A stretch of DNA of 26,660 bases from JBLIRR01 sp049472395 (GTDB lineage: Bacteria > SZUA-182 > DTGQ01 > JBLIRR01): NCBI GenBank assembly GCA_049472395.1, contig JBLIRR010000064.1:1-26660 (forward strand). The letters are read 5' to 3'. The position numbers and the translations under genes are program-made. The first letter of the stretch is position 1, and the number at the start of each line of letters is the position of its first letter. Positions 1-8,998 of this stretch are shown here, in pieces. The notes under the pieces were generated by a model that made no database searches, was not told the origin of the DNA, and saw nothing but the letters and a program-made list of their open reading frames with translations.

Positions 1-610
<610 letters not shown>

Positions 611-692
611 TAAAGTATAAATTAAACTCAAATATGATTTGATAGCGACACTCGCCAATTAATTTCAAAGAACTTCATGTTAGTATGTAAGA

Positions 693-720
693 ATTATAGC
701 ACTTATAAAATTTTTGTCAA
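693..720 (-). promoter_or_regulatory. Promoter of the 16S rRNA gene
   Basis: Minus strand: TTGACA (720-715), a 16-nt spacer, then a perfect TATAAT (698-693). This gives a leader of about 75 nt before the 16S 5' end near 610. The stretch upstream of the -35 is very A/T-rich and could act as an UP element. Inside the leader, GTTCTTTGAAAT (673-662) resembles a boxA antitermination element. The -35/-10 match is seen directly; the boxA call is inference. Confidence 0.85.
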
Positions 721-783
721 GGAATATTTAATATTTTTTTTGTTTACTTCAATATTCACTGAAGCATATTTATTTTCAAATAA

Positions 784-1569
784 TTAGTAAACTATGCCCA
801 TAACGTTTTTATCTACCCAGCCTAATTTATTATCAGATAATTTAATTTTAATCCATTCATCCTCTTTATTCAGAATTCTGCATTCAGCTGCCTTATGCAA
901 TTTAAATAAAACCGAATTATGAGAGCCTTTCCCAGAACGAACATTTATTTCAGGGGATACTACGACACCCTTTTTTATATAGTACTGTGAATATGCTTTC
1001 ACTGAAAAGCTTATAAAAAATAACAGAACAAAAAACAGTGTCACTAATCTCAACCAATGAATAAAATCATTTTTTTTATAGAGCATTACTATACATATTA
1101 TTCCTAGAACACAATTTATCGAGATGAAAATATAGCCTAACTCTTTCAAATTAAAATAATGATACCAAAAAAATAAAGGGCTCAACAACATGCCCTTATC
1201 TTTTATCTCAATTTTATCCTTTCTTTGATCTATAACATAATTAATATTATATTTTAAATCCTCATCCCTCGGCATATATCGTTCAGCTATTCTATAATAT
1301 AAAAGCGCATACCCTATCTCTCCCATTCGAACATAGCAATTCCCTAGATTATAGTAAAGTCCACCATTTTTTATTCCTCTTGTGAAAATAAGATCTTTAT
1401 AGAGGGTTGCTGCTTTTTCGTATTCTTTATTTTTATAATAATGAGAAGCTTTTAAGAAATCACCAGGATCTGTTGTATCAGAGAGAACTGGGAGACCTTT
1501 TAAAATAATAATGATAAGTATAATAAATGCCTTAATAAGAGGCCATCGTGCTACTCTCTTTTTATACAT
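784..1569 (-). CDS. batE: BatE-like TPR / SH3 membrane protein
   Basis: A 261-residue protein. It has an N-terminal hydrophobic signal/anchor (about 12-28), TPR-type helices (about 32-115, with YYNLGNCYVRMGEIGYALLYY) and two further membrane segments (about 145-163 and 173-193). A C-terminal bacterial SH3-like domain (about 202-258) contains INVRSGKG and LGWVDKN. This order of TPR, membrane and SH3 domains is that of BatE, the last gene of Bat operons, which are associated with aerotolerance or envelope stress in Bacteroides and spirochaetes. Its molecular role is not established. It starts 6 nt after the batD stop and is evidently co-transcribed. The rRNA promoter lies only about 65 nt beyond its stop, with no clear terminator between. 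Confidence 0.8.
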   Translation of the reverse strand: MYKKRVARWPLIKAFIILIIIILKGLPVLSDTTDPGDFLKASHYYKNKEYEKAATLYKDLIFTRGIKNGGLYYNLGNCYVRMGEIGYALLYYRIAERYMPRDEDLKYNINYVIDQRKDKIEIKDKGMLLSPLFFWYHYFNLKELGYIFISINCVLGIICIVMLYKKNDFIHWLRLVTLFFVLLFFISFSVKAYSQYYIKKGVVVSPEINVRSGKGSHNSVLFKLHKAAECRILNKEDEWIKIKLSDNKLGWVDKNVMGIVY

Positions 1570-1575
1570 ATGTTA

Positions 1576-3378
1576 TTATATCCATCGAGCTAAATCTTTT
1601 GCTGTTTTTTCAATTCCTTCGAGTAAATTGCCCTTTTCAAGAGGAGTCTGATGCAGACTTCCGAATTGACCCCTCTCTAAAATACCTAATTTTTCTCTCA
1701 TCTCATCCTGTAATCTTTGAGGAACATTTCTTTCTTTCAATTTCTGATTTATCTCCAATGGTGTGAGGGCTCCTGCGGGAATATTTAACCTGTCACTTAA
1801 GTAATGTTTAAATGCAGAAGAGGTCTCAATATAAAAATCTTTTCCATTATTGTGCAGTAAAGAATTAATGTGTTTCTTTTTAGATCTTAATATTTTGAGC
1901 GCTTTTCTCCGGCGATTTAATGCCTCATTTACTGAATAATGTATCTTACGCCTTTCATAAATATAAAAAAGCATATATATACCACATGGTAAAATGAGAA
2001 GAATATAATATATTGGATTTCTCCAATTCATTTCATCAGTGTACATACAATTAATCGATGTTTTAAGAGGCATTATATCCTTATCCAGTAACACAACCTC
2101 CTTTTTGTTCTCAAGGCTCCCTTTTGAATTATTTGCCAAATAAATATCCTCCTGATTTTCGCCGGGTAATACCTCAACATTTATCGGTTTTGTGGCGCGC
2201 AGTTCATATTTTCCTGTGTGAGGATTAAGAAATGCAATCTTTATCTCGGGAATTTGATATGTTCCTTCTTTCAATGGCACTATAGCCTTTCTAAACGTTT
2301 TTATACCCTCAATACCTCTCTCTGATATATTACTTTTTACTTCCGGTTTATCTTCATATAATTTAAAATCTATCATGGAAGTGAAATCCGGTTCAGGAAT
2401 AGCCTCAATATTCCCCTTTCCTTCAATGCAGATAGAGAGAGTAGCACTATCTCCCACTTTTATTCGATCTTGACTTAACTGTGCCTTTATCGTATAAGTC
2501 CCAACCAAATCTGTGTCTGGGAATCCTGGAGGAAACGAGGGTTTCGGCCGCACTAATACATCTATTTGATTCGTTCTTAATATTGTAGTCTTGGTTTTAT
2601 ATGCTGAACCAAAAAACGGATCATCAAAAAAACTATCGAATCCAAATCTTCTCCTATTTGACGCAGGATATAATATATCGCATCTTAGCCGGGCAGGAGG
2701 TATGGTAATCTGTCCTGTTCGCAGGGGGAAAAGAGCATATTTGATCTCGGTAACCAGATATTTTTGGCCATCAATAACCTGATTATATTCTTTTTCCTTA
2801 CCAAGTTTTTCAGGTTTAAATCCCTCAAAATCCAGTTGCTCCAATGTGGCATTCTTTACATTGATTTTGCGAAAAAATTTAAAGCTATAAATAATTTGCT
2901 GATTAACAAAGGGCTCATTGTCATCTATCTGAGCGGTAATGAAGATATCCTTATGCGTTTTCCGTCCTTCTTCATCCTCACGATAAGGTGAGTCCGCAAC
3001 TTCAATAGCGATAGAAGAGGTGGTATATTTCTTCCCTTTTATTTTTAATGAAATTGGAGGAATAGTAAAACTTCCCTTTTTTTGTGGAACCAAAATATAA
3101 TTAAAATCAATGCTTGATGTCATTCGTCCGTTTACTATTTGAATTCTTGAAGAACGTCCACTACTGATCACATCAAAACCTTCAAATGAAGTAATTTTAG
3201 GGTCTCCAGGGCTGCTTGATCCTTCGACGGAAATAGTAAGCTGAATACGGTCTTCAAGAGTTATGCGCCTCTTATCTACCTGGGCATTAACAGATATTTC
3301 CGCGGCATGGAGGCACCTCATGGGAGAGAATAAAAGAAATAAAAAAAGAGGGAAGATAATATAAAAATAATGACGCAT
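1576..3378 (-). CDS. batD: BatD-like exported protein
   Basis: A 600-residue protein with a cleavable-looking signal peptide (about 1-25, ending CLHAAE). Repeated beta-rich extracellular modules follow (about 26-430), and one membrane helix at about 455-475 (NPIYYILLILPCGIYMLFYIY). A basic cytoplasmic helical tail follows. The motif around IQLTISVEG, the GxFTIPPISLKI-type strands, and the length match BatD ('oxygen tolerance' family), which sits in the envelope beside the VWA-domain Bat proteins. The gene lies 4 nt downstream of the VWA/TPR gene and 6 nt upstream of batE. Family assignment is firm; biochemical function is unknown for the family. Confidence 0.85.
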   Translation of the reverse strand: MRHYFYIIFPLFLFLLFSPMRCLHAAEISVNAQVDKRRITLEDRIQLTISVEGSSSPGDPKITSFEGFDVISSGRSSRIQIVNGRMTSSIDFNYILVPQKKGSFTIPPISLKIKGKKYTTSSIAIEVADSPYREDEEGRKTHKDIFITAQIDDNEPFVNQQIIYSFKFFRKINVKNATLEQLDFEGFKPEKLGKEKEYNQVIDGQKYLVTEIKYALFPLRTGQITIPPARLRCDILYPASNRRRFGFDSFFDDPFFGSAYKTKTTILRTNQIDVLVRPKPSFPPGFPDTDLVGTYTIKAQLSQDRIKVGDSATLSICIEGKGNIEAIPEPDFTSMIDFKLYEDKPEVKSNISERGIEGIKTFRKAIVPLKEGTYQIPEIKIAFLNPHTGKYELRATKPINVEVLPGENQEDIYLANNSKGSLENKKEVVLLDKDIMPLKTSINCMYTDEMNWRNPIYYILLILPCGIYMLFYIYERRKIHYSVNEALNRRRKALKILRSKKKHINSLLHNNGKDFYIETSSAFKHYLSDRLNIPAGALTPLEINQKLKERNVPQRLQDEMREKLGILERGQFGSLHQTPLEKGNLLEGIEKTAKDLARWI

Positions 3379-3382
3379 AATC

Positions 3383-5206
3383 TTACCAATCTTTTTCTAC
3401 TCTATAACCTGAACTGCCGCTATTATATATCTTTTTCAAAAATTTTTCTCTATCCTCGTTTAGGGTATCGAGCAATCTTTTTGCCTCCTCTTCACTGAGC
3501 TCTCGTGCTGCGTGCGCTTCTCCTCCTTTCTTTTCTTTTTCACTCTCTTCCTCTTTTTTTTCTTCTGCCATTCCTTCTCCTTTTCTCTCTTCTTGGGCGC
3601 CTCCCGTTTGCTCCTGTGTTTGATTAGCTTGGTGTTCGTCTGCTCTTTCTTGCTGAGGTTTCTCCTCTGTCTGTGCTTTTTGAGAACACTGTTTATTTTC
3701 TTGTGATTGTTGCTCCTGTTCTTGTTGCTCCTGCTGTTGCTTCTGCTGGTTGATTCTTCTCTTTATCTCCTCCCGCACAAACTCCAAATTATATTTCGCG
3801 TTTTCATCTTCTGGATTTAATTCTAAGGCTTTTTGATAATACTCAATCGCTTCCTGAAGCTTACCCAATCTGTAGGAACAATTACCCATATTATAGTAAG
3901 CCTTTGCCTCAAGATCAATTTCCTTTGCATTGATAGAGGCGGCCATATAATTTTTAAATGCCTCATCGTAGTTTTTCATACGATAATACGTATTTGCAAT
4001 ATTATATTGTAACAATGGATTTTCAGGTGCATCTATCTGCGCGTCAATAAAAGATTGGAGCGCTTGATCATACTGTTGTTCAGTATATAACTGTTCTGCT
4101 TTTTTTATCCTGCTCGAGATATTTTTAGCATAGATCAATGAGGGATCACTCAACATTATAAAAATAGTCACAAAAATAAACAGCTTCCATGAAAAAAATC
4201 GAAGTTGTTGAGAAGATTTTTTCTCCGGCATAATTGCCTCTAAAACCAGAAACAAAAGGGCGATAAAAATAAACCATTGAAAACGTTCTTCCCACACTTT
4301 TTTTCTTTCACTTCCAAGCTTCCTCTGTTTTAATTTACGAATATCTTCCAAATAAATTCTCTCAAGATCCATATCCCCCGTTACCGATCGCACATAACTG
4401 CCATCCGTCGCAATAGCAAGTTTCTGCAGGGAGGGCTCATCCAATTTAGTTAAAATTAAATTTCCATCTCGATCTTTTTTAAAACCTGAACCATCAGGTA
4501 AAGGAATTGGTACGCCTTCCTCAGCCCCAATACCAATTGGATAAATCTTTATACCCCTCTTCTTTGCCTCTTCGGCAATTTTAAGTGGATCTTCTTCATG
4601 ATCTTCACCATCAGTGATGAGAATAATAGCTTTTGAACCTTTTTCAGTTCTCTCAAAAGACTCCATTGCAGTTTTAATAGAGCGATAAATAGCTGTTCCC
4701 GGAACAGGAATAAGATCAGGACTCAGATATTCAAGAAACATCTTAAAGGCGCCATAGTCTAAAGTTAAGGGACACTGAACAAAACTGGTTCCTGCAAAAG
4801 CAATTAATCCAATACGGTCTCCTTCCATCATCTTGAGTAAGTCATACAACTCTCTTTTTGCTCGTTCCAAACGATTCGGTTTGACATCTTCTGCTAACAT
4901 GCTGCTGGACACATCTACCGCGACCATAATATCAACACCATGTCGTTTTATTTTTTCCCAGTGAAAGCCCCAGCGTGGCTGCAAAAGAGAAAAGATGAGG
5001 AAAAATAGTACCACAAGAAGGAAAAAAGCCTTGAGTCTCTGCCGGCCCCAGCTAATATTCGGTATTATATAATCTCTTAATGAACTCTGACAAAATTGCT
5101 CAATAAGGCGCTGTTTCTTTTTAAACTCATAAATGTAGAAAAAAATAAGAGCAGGAATTGTCCAAAAAAGACTAATGATCCAAAAAGAACTATTCCCAAA
5201 TTTCAT
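3383..5206 (-). CDS. batB/batC: BatB-BatC fusion: VWA membrane protein with TPR domain
   Basis: A 607-residue protein. Membrane helices lie at about 8-25 and 58-76. A von Willebrand A domain spans about 90-285 with an intact MIDAS metal site: DVSSS (98-102), Thr171 in PGTAIY, and Asp199 in ITDGED. Two membrane helices follow (about 310-326 and 341-360). Then come TPR repeats (about 365-480, with YNIANTYYRMKNYDEAFKNY and YYNMGNCSYRLGKLQEAIEYY), a Q/E/K-rich low-complexity stretch (about 486-565) and a short charged C-terminus. The first half corresponds to BatA/BatB and the second to BatC, so two usual genes are joined. No separate second VWA gene, DUF58 gene or moxR ATPase is visible upstream, where rnfB lies instead. 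It is first in the bat operon, behind a candidate promoter at 5312-5340. Confidence 0.88.
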   Translation of the reverse strand: MKFGNSSFWIISLFWTIPALIFFYIYEFKKKQRLIEQFCQSSLRDYIIPNISWGRQRLKAFFLLVVLFFLIFSLLQPRWGFHWEKIKRHGVDIMVAVDVSSSMLAEDVKPNRLERAKRELYDLLKMMEGDRIGLIAFAGTSFVQCPLTLDYGAFKMFLEYLSPDLIPVPGTAIYRSIKTAMESFERTEKGSKAIILITDGEDHEEDPLKIAEEAKKRGIKIYPIGIGAEEGVPIPLPDGSGFKKDRDGNLILTKLDEPSLQKLAIATDGSYVRSVTGDMDLERIYLEDIRKLKQRKLGSERKKVWEERFQWFIFIALLFLVLEAIMPEKKSSQQLRFFSWKLFIFVTIFIMLSDPSLIYAKNISSRIKKAEQLYTEQQYDQALQSFIDAQIDAPENPLLQYNIANTYYRMKNYDEAFKNYMAASINAKEIDLEAKAYYNMGNCSYRLGKLQEAIEYYQKALELNPEDENAKYNLEFVREEIKRRINQQKQQQEQQEQEQQSQENKQCSQKAQTEEKPQQERADEHQANQTQEQTGGAQEERKGEGMAEEKKEEESEKEKKGGEAHAARELSEEEAKRLLDTLNEDREKFLKKIYNSGSSGYRVEKDW

Positions 5207-5311
5207 ATATAAATCATTAAATAAAAATTATCTTTCTCTAATTATATAAAGTATATACTAGTAATAAATCTTTTTTAATCTGTGTAAAGCTACAATAGCG
5301 CACAATCTTAA

Positions 5312-5340
5312 TGTATAGCATACAATGTAATATTTTTCAA
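5312..5340 (-). promoter_or_regulatory. Candidate promoter of the bat operon
   Basis: Minus strand: TTGAAA (5340-5335), a 17-nt spacer, TATACA (5317-5312). It lies just after the rnfB stop codon (5349-5351), about 105 nt before the start of the VWA/TPR gene. This suggests the bat genes have their own transcript instead of relying only on readthrough from rnf. It is a pattern match only. Confidence 0.5.
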
Positions 5341-5348
5341 CATAACAA

Positions 5349-6197
5349 TTAATTATGCACACACTTAGAAGTGAAAGTATTCCCATTATTTGGTGAGCTG
5401 TGCACGAGGCTTTGGGAAGAACTCTTTATTATTTTTCTCGGGCATTTCTCAACACATTTAAGGCATTCTGTGCATCGTGCATAATCTATCTTCGCAAGAA
5501 AATTCTCCACATTGATAGCATTTTCAGGACACACCTTCTTACATAGACCGCATCCTATGCACCCAACAGTACATGACTTCTTGACTTCTCCTGCCTTATC
5601 TAATGAATTACAAAGCACATGCACATGGCTTTTAGTGGGAATGAGCCTGATGACTGAATGAGGGCAGACTTCAATACATTTGCCGCACGCCTTGCATTTT
5701 TCCTCAGAAATGCGGGGGATTCCGTCCGGCCCCATTGAAATGGCATCAAAAGGACACACATTAATACAAGAGCCATAACCAAGACAACCAAACACACATT
5801 GTTTATTACCCATTGCGAGCATGGATGCGGCTCTGCACTCAGACACCCCTATGTAGTTAAATTTTATTTTAGATTCATTGCGCCCCCCCTGGCAAAATAT
5901 CTTAGCAATAAGCTTTTCCTGCATCTGCGCTTTCACACCCATTATAGATCCAATCTTTTCTGCCACATCAGGGCCCCCTGGTAAACAACTCGTTACAGAA
6001 GCATTGCCTTCAACGATTGCCTTTGCCAAGGCAGAGCATCCAGCGTAGCCACATGCTCCACAATTAGCTCCCACCAATACATTTTCTATTTCTTGCACTT
6101 TTGGATCAACCTCAACACTAAATTTCTTTGCAGCGATCCCTAATAATAGGCTTGCAATCAAGCCTATCCCACTCAGCGTTATTATTGCAGATAACAT
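5349..6197 (-). CDS. rnfB: Rnf complex subunit B, multi-cluster ferredoxin-like
   Basis: A 282-residue protein with an N-terminal membrane helix (about 3-22). An RnfB-type 4Fe-4S domain follows, with Cys46, Cys49, Cys54 and Cys71 in NCGACGYAGC and SCLPGG. Four ferredoxin-type cysteine motifs come next: CVFGCLGYGSCINVCP (134-149), CKACGKCIEVCP (168-179), CIGCGLCKKVCP (213-224) and CTECLKCVEKCP (242-252). RnfB is the likely entry point for electrons from reduced ferredoxin to the membrane complex, which couples ferredoxin:NAD+ electron transfer to Na+ or H+ translocation. The number of cluster motifs resembles the long RnfB of anaerobes. It is last in the rnf operon, 16 nt after rnfA. Confidence 0.95.
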   Translation of the reverse strand: MLSAIITLSGIGLIASLLLGIAAKKFSVEVDPKVQEIENVLVGANCGACGYAGCSALAKAIVEGNASVTSCLPGGPDVAEKIGSIMGVKAQMQEKLIAKIFCQGGRNESKIKFNYIGVSECRAASMLAMGNKQCVFGCLGYGSCINVCPFDAISMGPDGIPRISEEKCKACGKCIEVCPHSVIRLIPTKSHVHVLCNSLDKAGEVKKSCTVGCIGCGLCKKVCPENAINVENFLAKIDYARCTECLKCVEKCPRKIIKSSSQSLVHSSPNNGNTFTSKCVHN

Positions 6198-6213
6198 AAT
6201 ACCATACCCTTTT

Positions 6214-6801
6214 TTATCCTACACTTACCAATCCTGCAAATCCTAACAAGGCAAGTGATAACAAACCTGCGGTGATGAGATTTATTGCTGTGCCCTGAAA
6301 AGATTTAGGAATATCGGAAAGCTCCAATCGCTCTCTAATGCCCGCAAATAGTATCAATGCTAATGTAAAGCCAACAGAGGCACCAAAAGCAAAAACCAGT
6401 GTTTCCAAAAAGCTAAACTCATTCTGCACAGTGAGGACGGCAACACCAAGTACTGCACAATTCGTTGTGATTAAAGGAAGAAAAATGCCTAATGCATTAT
6501 AAAGCACCGGGCTTATCTTTTGAATAACCATTTCTACAAGCTGTACAAGGGCCGCAATAACCAAAATAAAAACAACTGTTTGCAGATAGACAATCTTCAA
6601 AGGTAGTAATATCCACTGATGAATAAGCCAGGTGACAGGAGCCGAGAGAGTAATAACAAAAATCACAGCCAAACCCATACCCACAGAGGTCTCCACTTTT
6701 TTAGACACCCCCAAAAAGGGGCATATACCTAAAAAACGTACTAATACAAAATTATTAACAAGAACAGTGCTTATGATAATTAAAACAAATTTATTCATCA
6801 T
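6214..6801 (-). CDS. rnfA: Rnf complex integral membrane subunit A
   Basis: A 195-residue, very hydrophobic protein with about six membrane segments. It opens with VLVNNFVLVRFLGICPFLGVSKK, and NCAVLGVAV lies in the middle. The paired NxxLxxxLGxCP and NCAxLG signatures belong to the RnfA/NqrE family. RnfA and RnfE are inverted-topology paralogues forming part of the ion channel and holding an Fe-S cluster between conserved cysteines (here in GICP and TNCAV). The gene sits between rnfE (21-nt gap) and rnfB (16-nt gap) in the same operon. Confidence 0.95.
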   Translation of the reverse strand: MMNKFVLIIISTVLVNNFVLVRFLGICPFLGVSKKVETSVGMGLAVIFVITLSAPVTWLIHQWILLPLKIVYLQTVVFILVIAALVQLVEMVIQKISPVLYNALGIFLPLITTNCAVLGVAVLTVQNEFSFLETLVFAFGASVGFTLALILFAGIRERLELSDIPKSFQGTAINLITAGLLSLALLGFAGLVSVG

Positions 6802-6822
6802 TCATCTCCGGCAATATCTTTA

Positions 6823-7416
6823 TTAGATTAGTTTTTCATTAATCTTATTCATTAATCCGAGTAATAAGCCCAAGGCAATAAAAGCCCCCGGGGGCATAAT
6901 CATAAGCAAAACCGGCAGATAGGATTTCCCCATCACCATAATCCCAAAAACACTTCCATTGCCAAGAATCTCCCTTACCATACCCAACATGGTCAAGGAA
7001 AGAGTAAATCCGAGTCCCATACCTAATCCATCTGCTATCGAATAGATAACAGAATTTTTCGAAGCAAAAGCCTCTGCCCTGCCCAGAATAATACAATTTA
7101 CCACTATCAATGGAATAAAAATCCCAAGGGCTTTATGGAGATTATAAAAAAATCCTGCCATTACCAAATCAACTATCGTGACAAAAGAAGCTATAATAAC
7201 AATAAAGGCAGGTATTCTCACTTTGTTGGGTATAATATCGCGCACTAATGAAATAGCCAGATTCGAACAGACCAGTACGAAAGTAGCGGCTAAGCCCATT
7301 GCCATTCCATTAAATGCTGCGGTAGTGACCGCTAATGTCGGACACATTCCCAAGACTATCCTAAAAGTCGGATTTTCTTTCCATAATCCTTTAATAAATT
7401 CTTTATAGAGACGCAT
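6823..7416 (-). CDS. rnfE: Rnf complex integral membrane subunit E
   Basis: I choose the start at 7416, giving 197 residues beginning MRLYKEFIKGLWKENPTFRI. The open frame extends upstream to 7563, but that part overlaps rnfG and encodes a charged, non-homologous leader. The 7416 start lies 2 nt after the rnfG stop. The protein is multi-spanning, with LGMCPTLAVTT near the N-terminus and VVNCIILGRAEAFA in the middle, the signatures of RnfE/NqrD. It is the partner of RnfA in the membrane core of the ferredoxin:NAD+ oxidoreductase. Confidence 0.94.
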   Translation of the reverse strand: MRLYKEFIKGLWKENPTFRIVLGMCPTLAVTTAAFNGMAMGLAATFVLVCSNLAISLVRDIIPNKVRIPAFIVIIASFVTIVDLVMAGFFYNLHKALGIFIPLIVVNCIILGRAEAFASKNSVIYSIADGLGMGLGFTLSLTMLGMVREILGNGSVFGIMVMGKSYLPVLLMIMPPGAFIALGLLLGLMNKINEKLI

Positions 7417-7418
7417 AA

Positions 7419-8003
7419 TTACTCTTTGTTTCCCTTTTGTCTTTGTAAACCATACTGTGTATATAATTCCAATGCATTTTTTAAGGCCTTTGTTATACCA
7501 CGGGGAGATATTGTGGCGCCTGTAATCTGATCGATATCTCCTCCATCTTTCTTTACCTGCCATTTGGTGTTAAATAAGGATCGGCCTTTAAACTGGTTTT
7601 TGAAATGAGCTTCCCCTATCTTTGCTCCCAGTCCAGGAGTCTCCTTATGATCTAAAATTTCAACTCCATAAATGCTGCCATCAGGTTCAATCCCGACCAT
7701 TACTTCAATGTTCCCACCAAATCCCTTACCGATTGATTTTAATGCTGTCCCAGTTAATTTCCCCTCTTTATATCCCCGGTATAATATAAGATTTTTCTGA
7801 TTACTGCCGAGTGCAATACTTTCTGCATCCTTATCCGGCTCATTATCAAAGGGAGGTAGTATAGCTTTTAGCGCCTTTATTCTCTCTTCACGGAGTTTAT
7901 TGGCAATAGGCTCTTTGGTTATTTCATACACCTTGGCCAAAGACAAAGCAGCAAGAGCGCAGATTGTGGTCAAGATTATCATAAGCCTCATAATGTCACG
8001 CAT
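7419..8003 (-). CDS. rnfG: Rnf complex FMN-binding subunit G
   Basis: I choose the start at 8003 (MRDIMRLMIILTTICAL; 194 residues). It has an AGAGGA ribosome site overlapping the rnfD stop. The longer frame to 8048 would overlap rnfD and add only charged residues. There is an N-terminal membrane anchor (about 5-25), then an extracytoplasmic FMN domain. DQITGAT (158-164) fits the Dxx(S/T)GAT flavinylation motif, in which a threonine carries covalent FMN attached by ApbE. HKETPGLGAKI is also typical of RnfG/NqrC. No apbE gene lies in the window, so the transferase must be encoded elsewhere. Confidence 0.94.
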   Translation of the reverse strand: MRDIMRLMIILTTICALAALSLAKVYEITKEPIANKLREERIKALKAILPPFDNEPDKDAESIALGSNQKNLILYRGYKEGKLTGTALKSIGKGFGGNIEVMVGIEPDGSIYGVEILDHKETPGLGAKIGEAHFKNQFKGRSLFNTKWQVKKDGGDIDQITGATISPRGITKALKNALELYTQYGLQRQKGNKE

Positions 8004-8013
8004 TTTACTACTT

Positions 8014-8997
8014 CTATCCTCTTTTTTTCGTTTCTGTATATTTATCAATCAAAGGCGTCAACGCATTCATAATGAGAATTGCAAAGGATACCCCCTCTGG
8101 ATAGCCTCCGAACAGTCTTATTATTCCGGTGAGAATGCCGCAGCCAAGGCCAAATATCAGCATTCCCTCATGTGTCATGGGGGTAGTCACATAATCAGTT
8201 GCCATAAAAAATGCTCCTATCATTAATCCACCGGTTGAGAGATGAAAAAAGGGAGTGGCATATTTAGCCGGATTAAAAAACCAAAAAAAGCCGGTAAAAA
8301 AAGCCAGGCTTCCTATAAAAGAAATAGGTATATACCAAGTGATATAGCCCTTCCAAAGCAGAAAAAAAGCACCAAGTAAAAGGGGTATTATGGCGAGCTG
8401 GCCTGCAGATTCCGCGATATTGCCGATAACCCGCTGAAAGGATTCAAAAGAATCAACATAATTTAAATCCTTTACGGCAAGTGCTCCCCTGCTTTTTAAT
8501 ATCTCCAGAGGTGTTGCTGCACTTATGGAATCCATAAATTTATAATAGAGTGGTAAGGGTCGGACCCAGGTTGTCATCTGAATAGGCCATGAAATGAGAA
8601 GAATTGTTCTGCCCACTAATGCGGGATTAAAGGGATTATGCCCCAATCCCCCATATATTTGTTTCCCAAGAATAATAGCCAAAGAAGATCCGATAGTAGG
8701 CAACCACCAGGGAGATTGAGGAGGGAGAGTCAGCCCGAGCAAGGTACCAGTGAGTACTGCACTGCCATCGCCAACGGTAATTTTTTTCTTTAATAAATAT
8801 TGCATTACTGCTTCACTAATCACGGCAGATAAGACAGAGAAAATCATAAGCCTTATAAAATAAAACCCAAAAAATATAATGCACATTATCACAGTAGGGA
8901 GAAGGGAAAAGATAACAGTATACATTATCTTATTAATGCTTATATTCTCCCGTATATGGGGAGATGATGAAAGAGTTAAAAGTAATTCTGTGTCCAT
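8014..8997 (-). CDS. rnfD: Rnf complex FMN-binding membrane subunit D
   Basis: I choose the start at 8997 (MDTELLLTLSSSPHIREN; 327 residues), 1 nt after the rnfC stop. The longer frame to 9033 overlaps rnfC and begins with a charged extension. About nine membrane helices are visible. The family signatures are SSPHI near the start, GLGHNPFNPALVGR, and DSISAATPLE. In the last, DSISAAT (about 156-162) fits a relaxed Dxx(S/T)(G/A)AT covalent-FMN site, with Ala where Gly is more usual. MATDYVTTPMT near the C-terminus is also characteristic. RnfD carries electrons through the membrane between RnfG and the rest of the complex. Confidence 0.95.
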   Translation of the reverse strand: MDTELLLTLSSSPHIRENISINKIMYTVIFSLLPTVIMCIIFFGFYFIRLMIFSVLSAVISEAVMQYLLKKKITVGDGSAVLTGTLLGLTLPPQSPWWLPTIGSSLAIILGKQIYGGLGHNPFNPALVGRTILLISWPIQMTTWVRPLPLYYKFMDSISAATPLEILKSRGALAVKDLNYVDSFESFQRVIGNIAESAGQLAIIPLLLGAFFLLWKGYITWYIPISFIGSLAFFTGFFWFFNPAKYATPFFHLSTGGLMIGAFFMATDYVTTPMTHEGMLIFGLGCGILTGIIRLFGGYPEGVSFAILIMNALTPLIDKYTETKKRG

Positions 8998-8998
8998 T

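Noticed and set aside
7417..7563. Upstream extension of the rnfE frame
   Set aside because: It overlaps the conserved C-terminal part of rnfG and adds residues not found in RnfE proteins.
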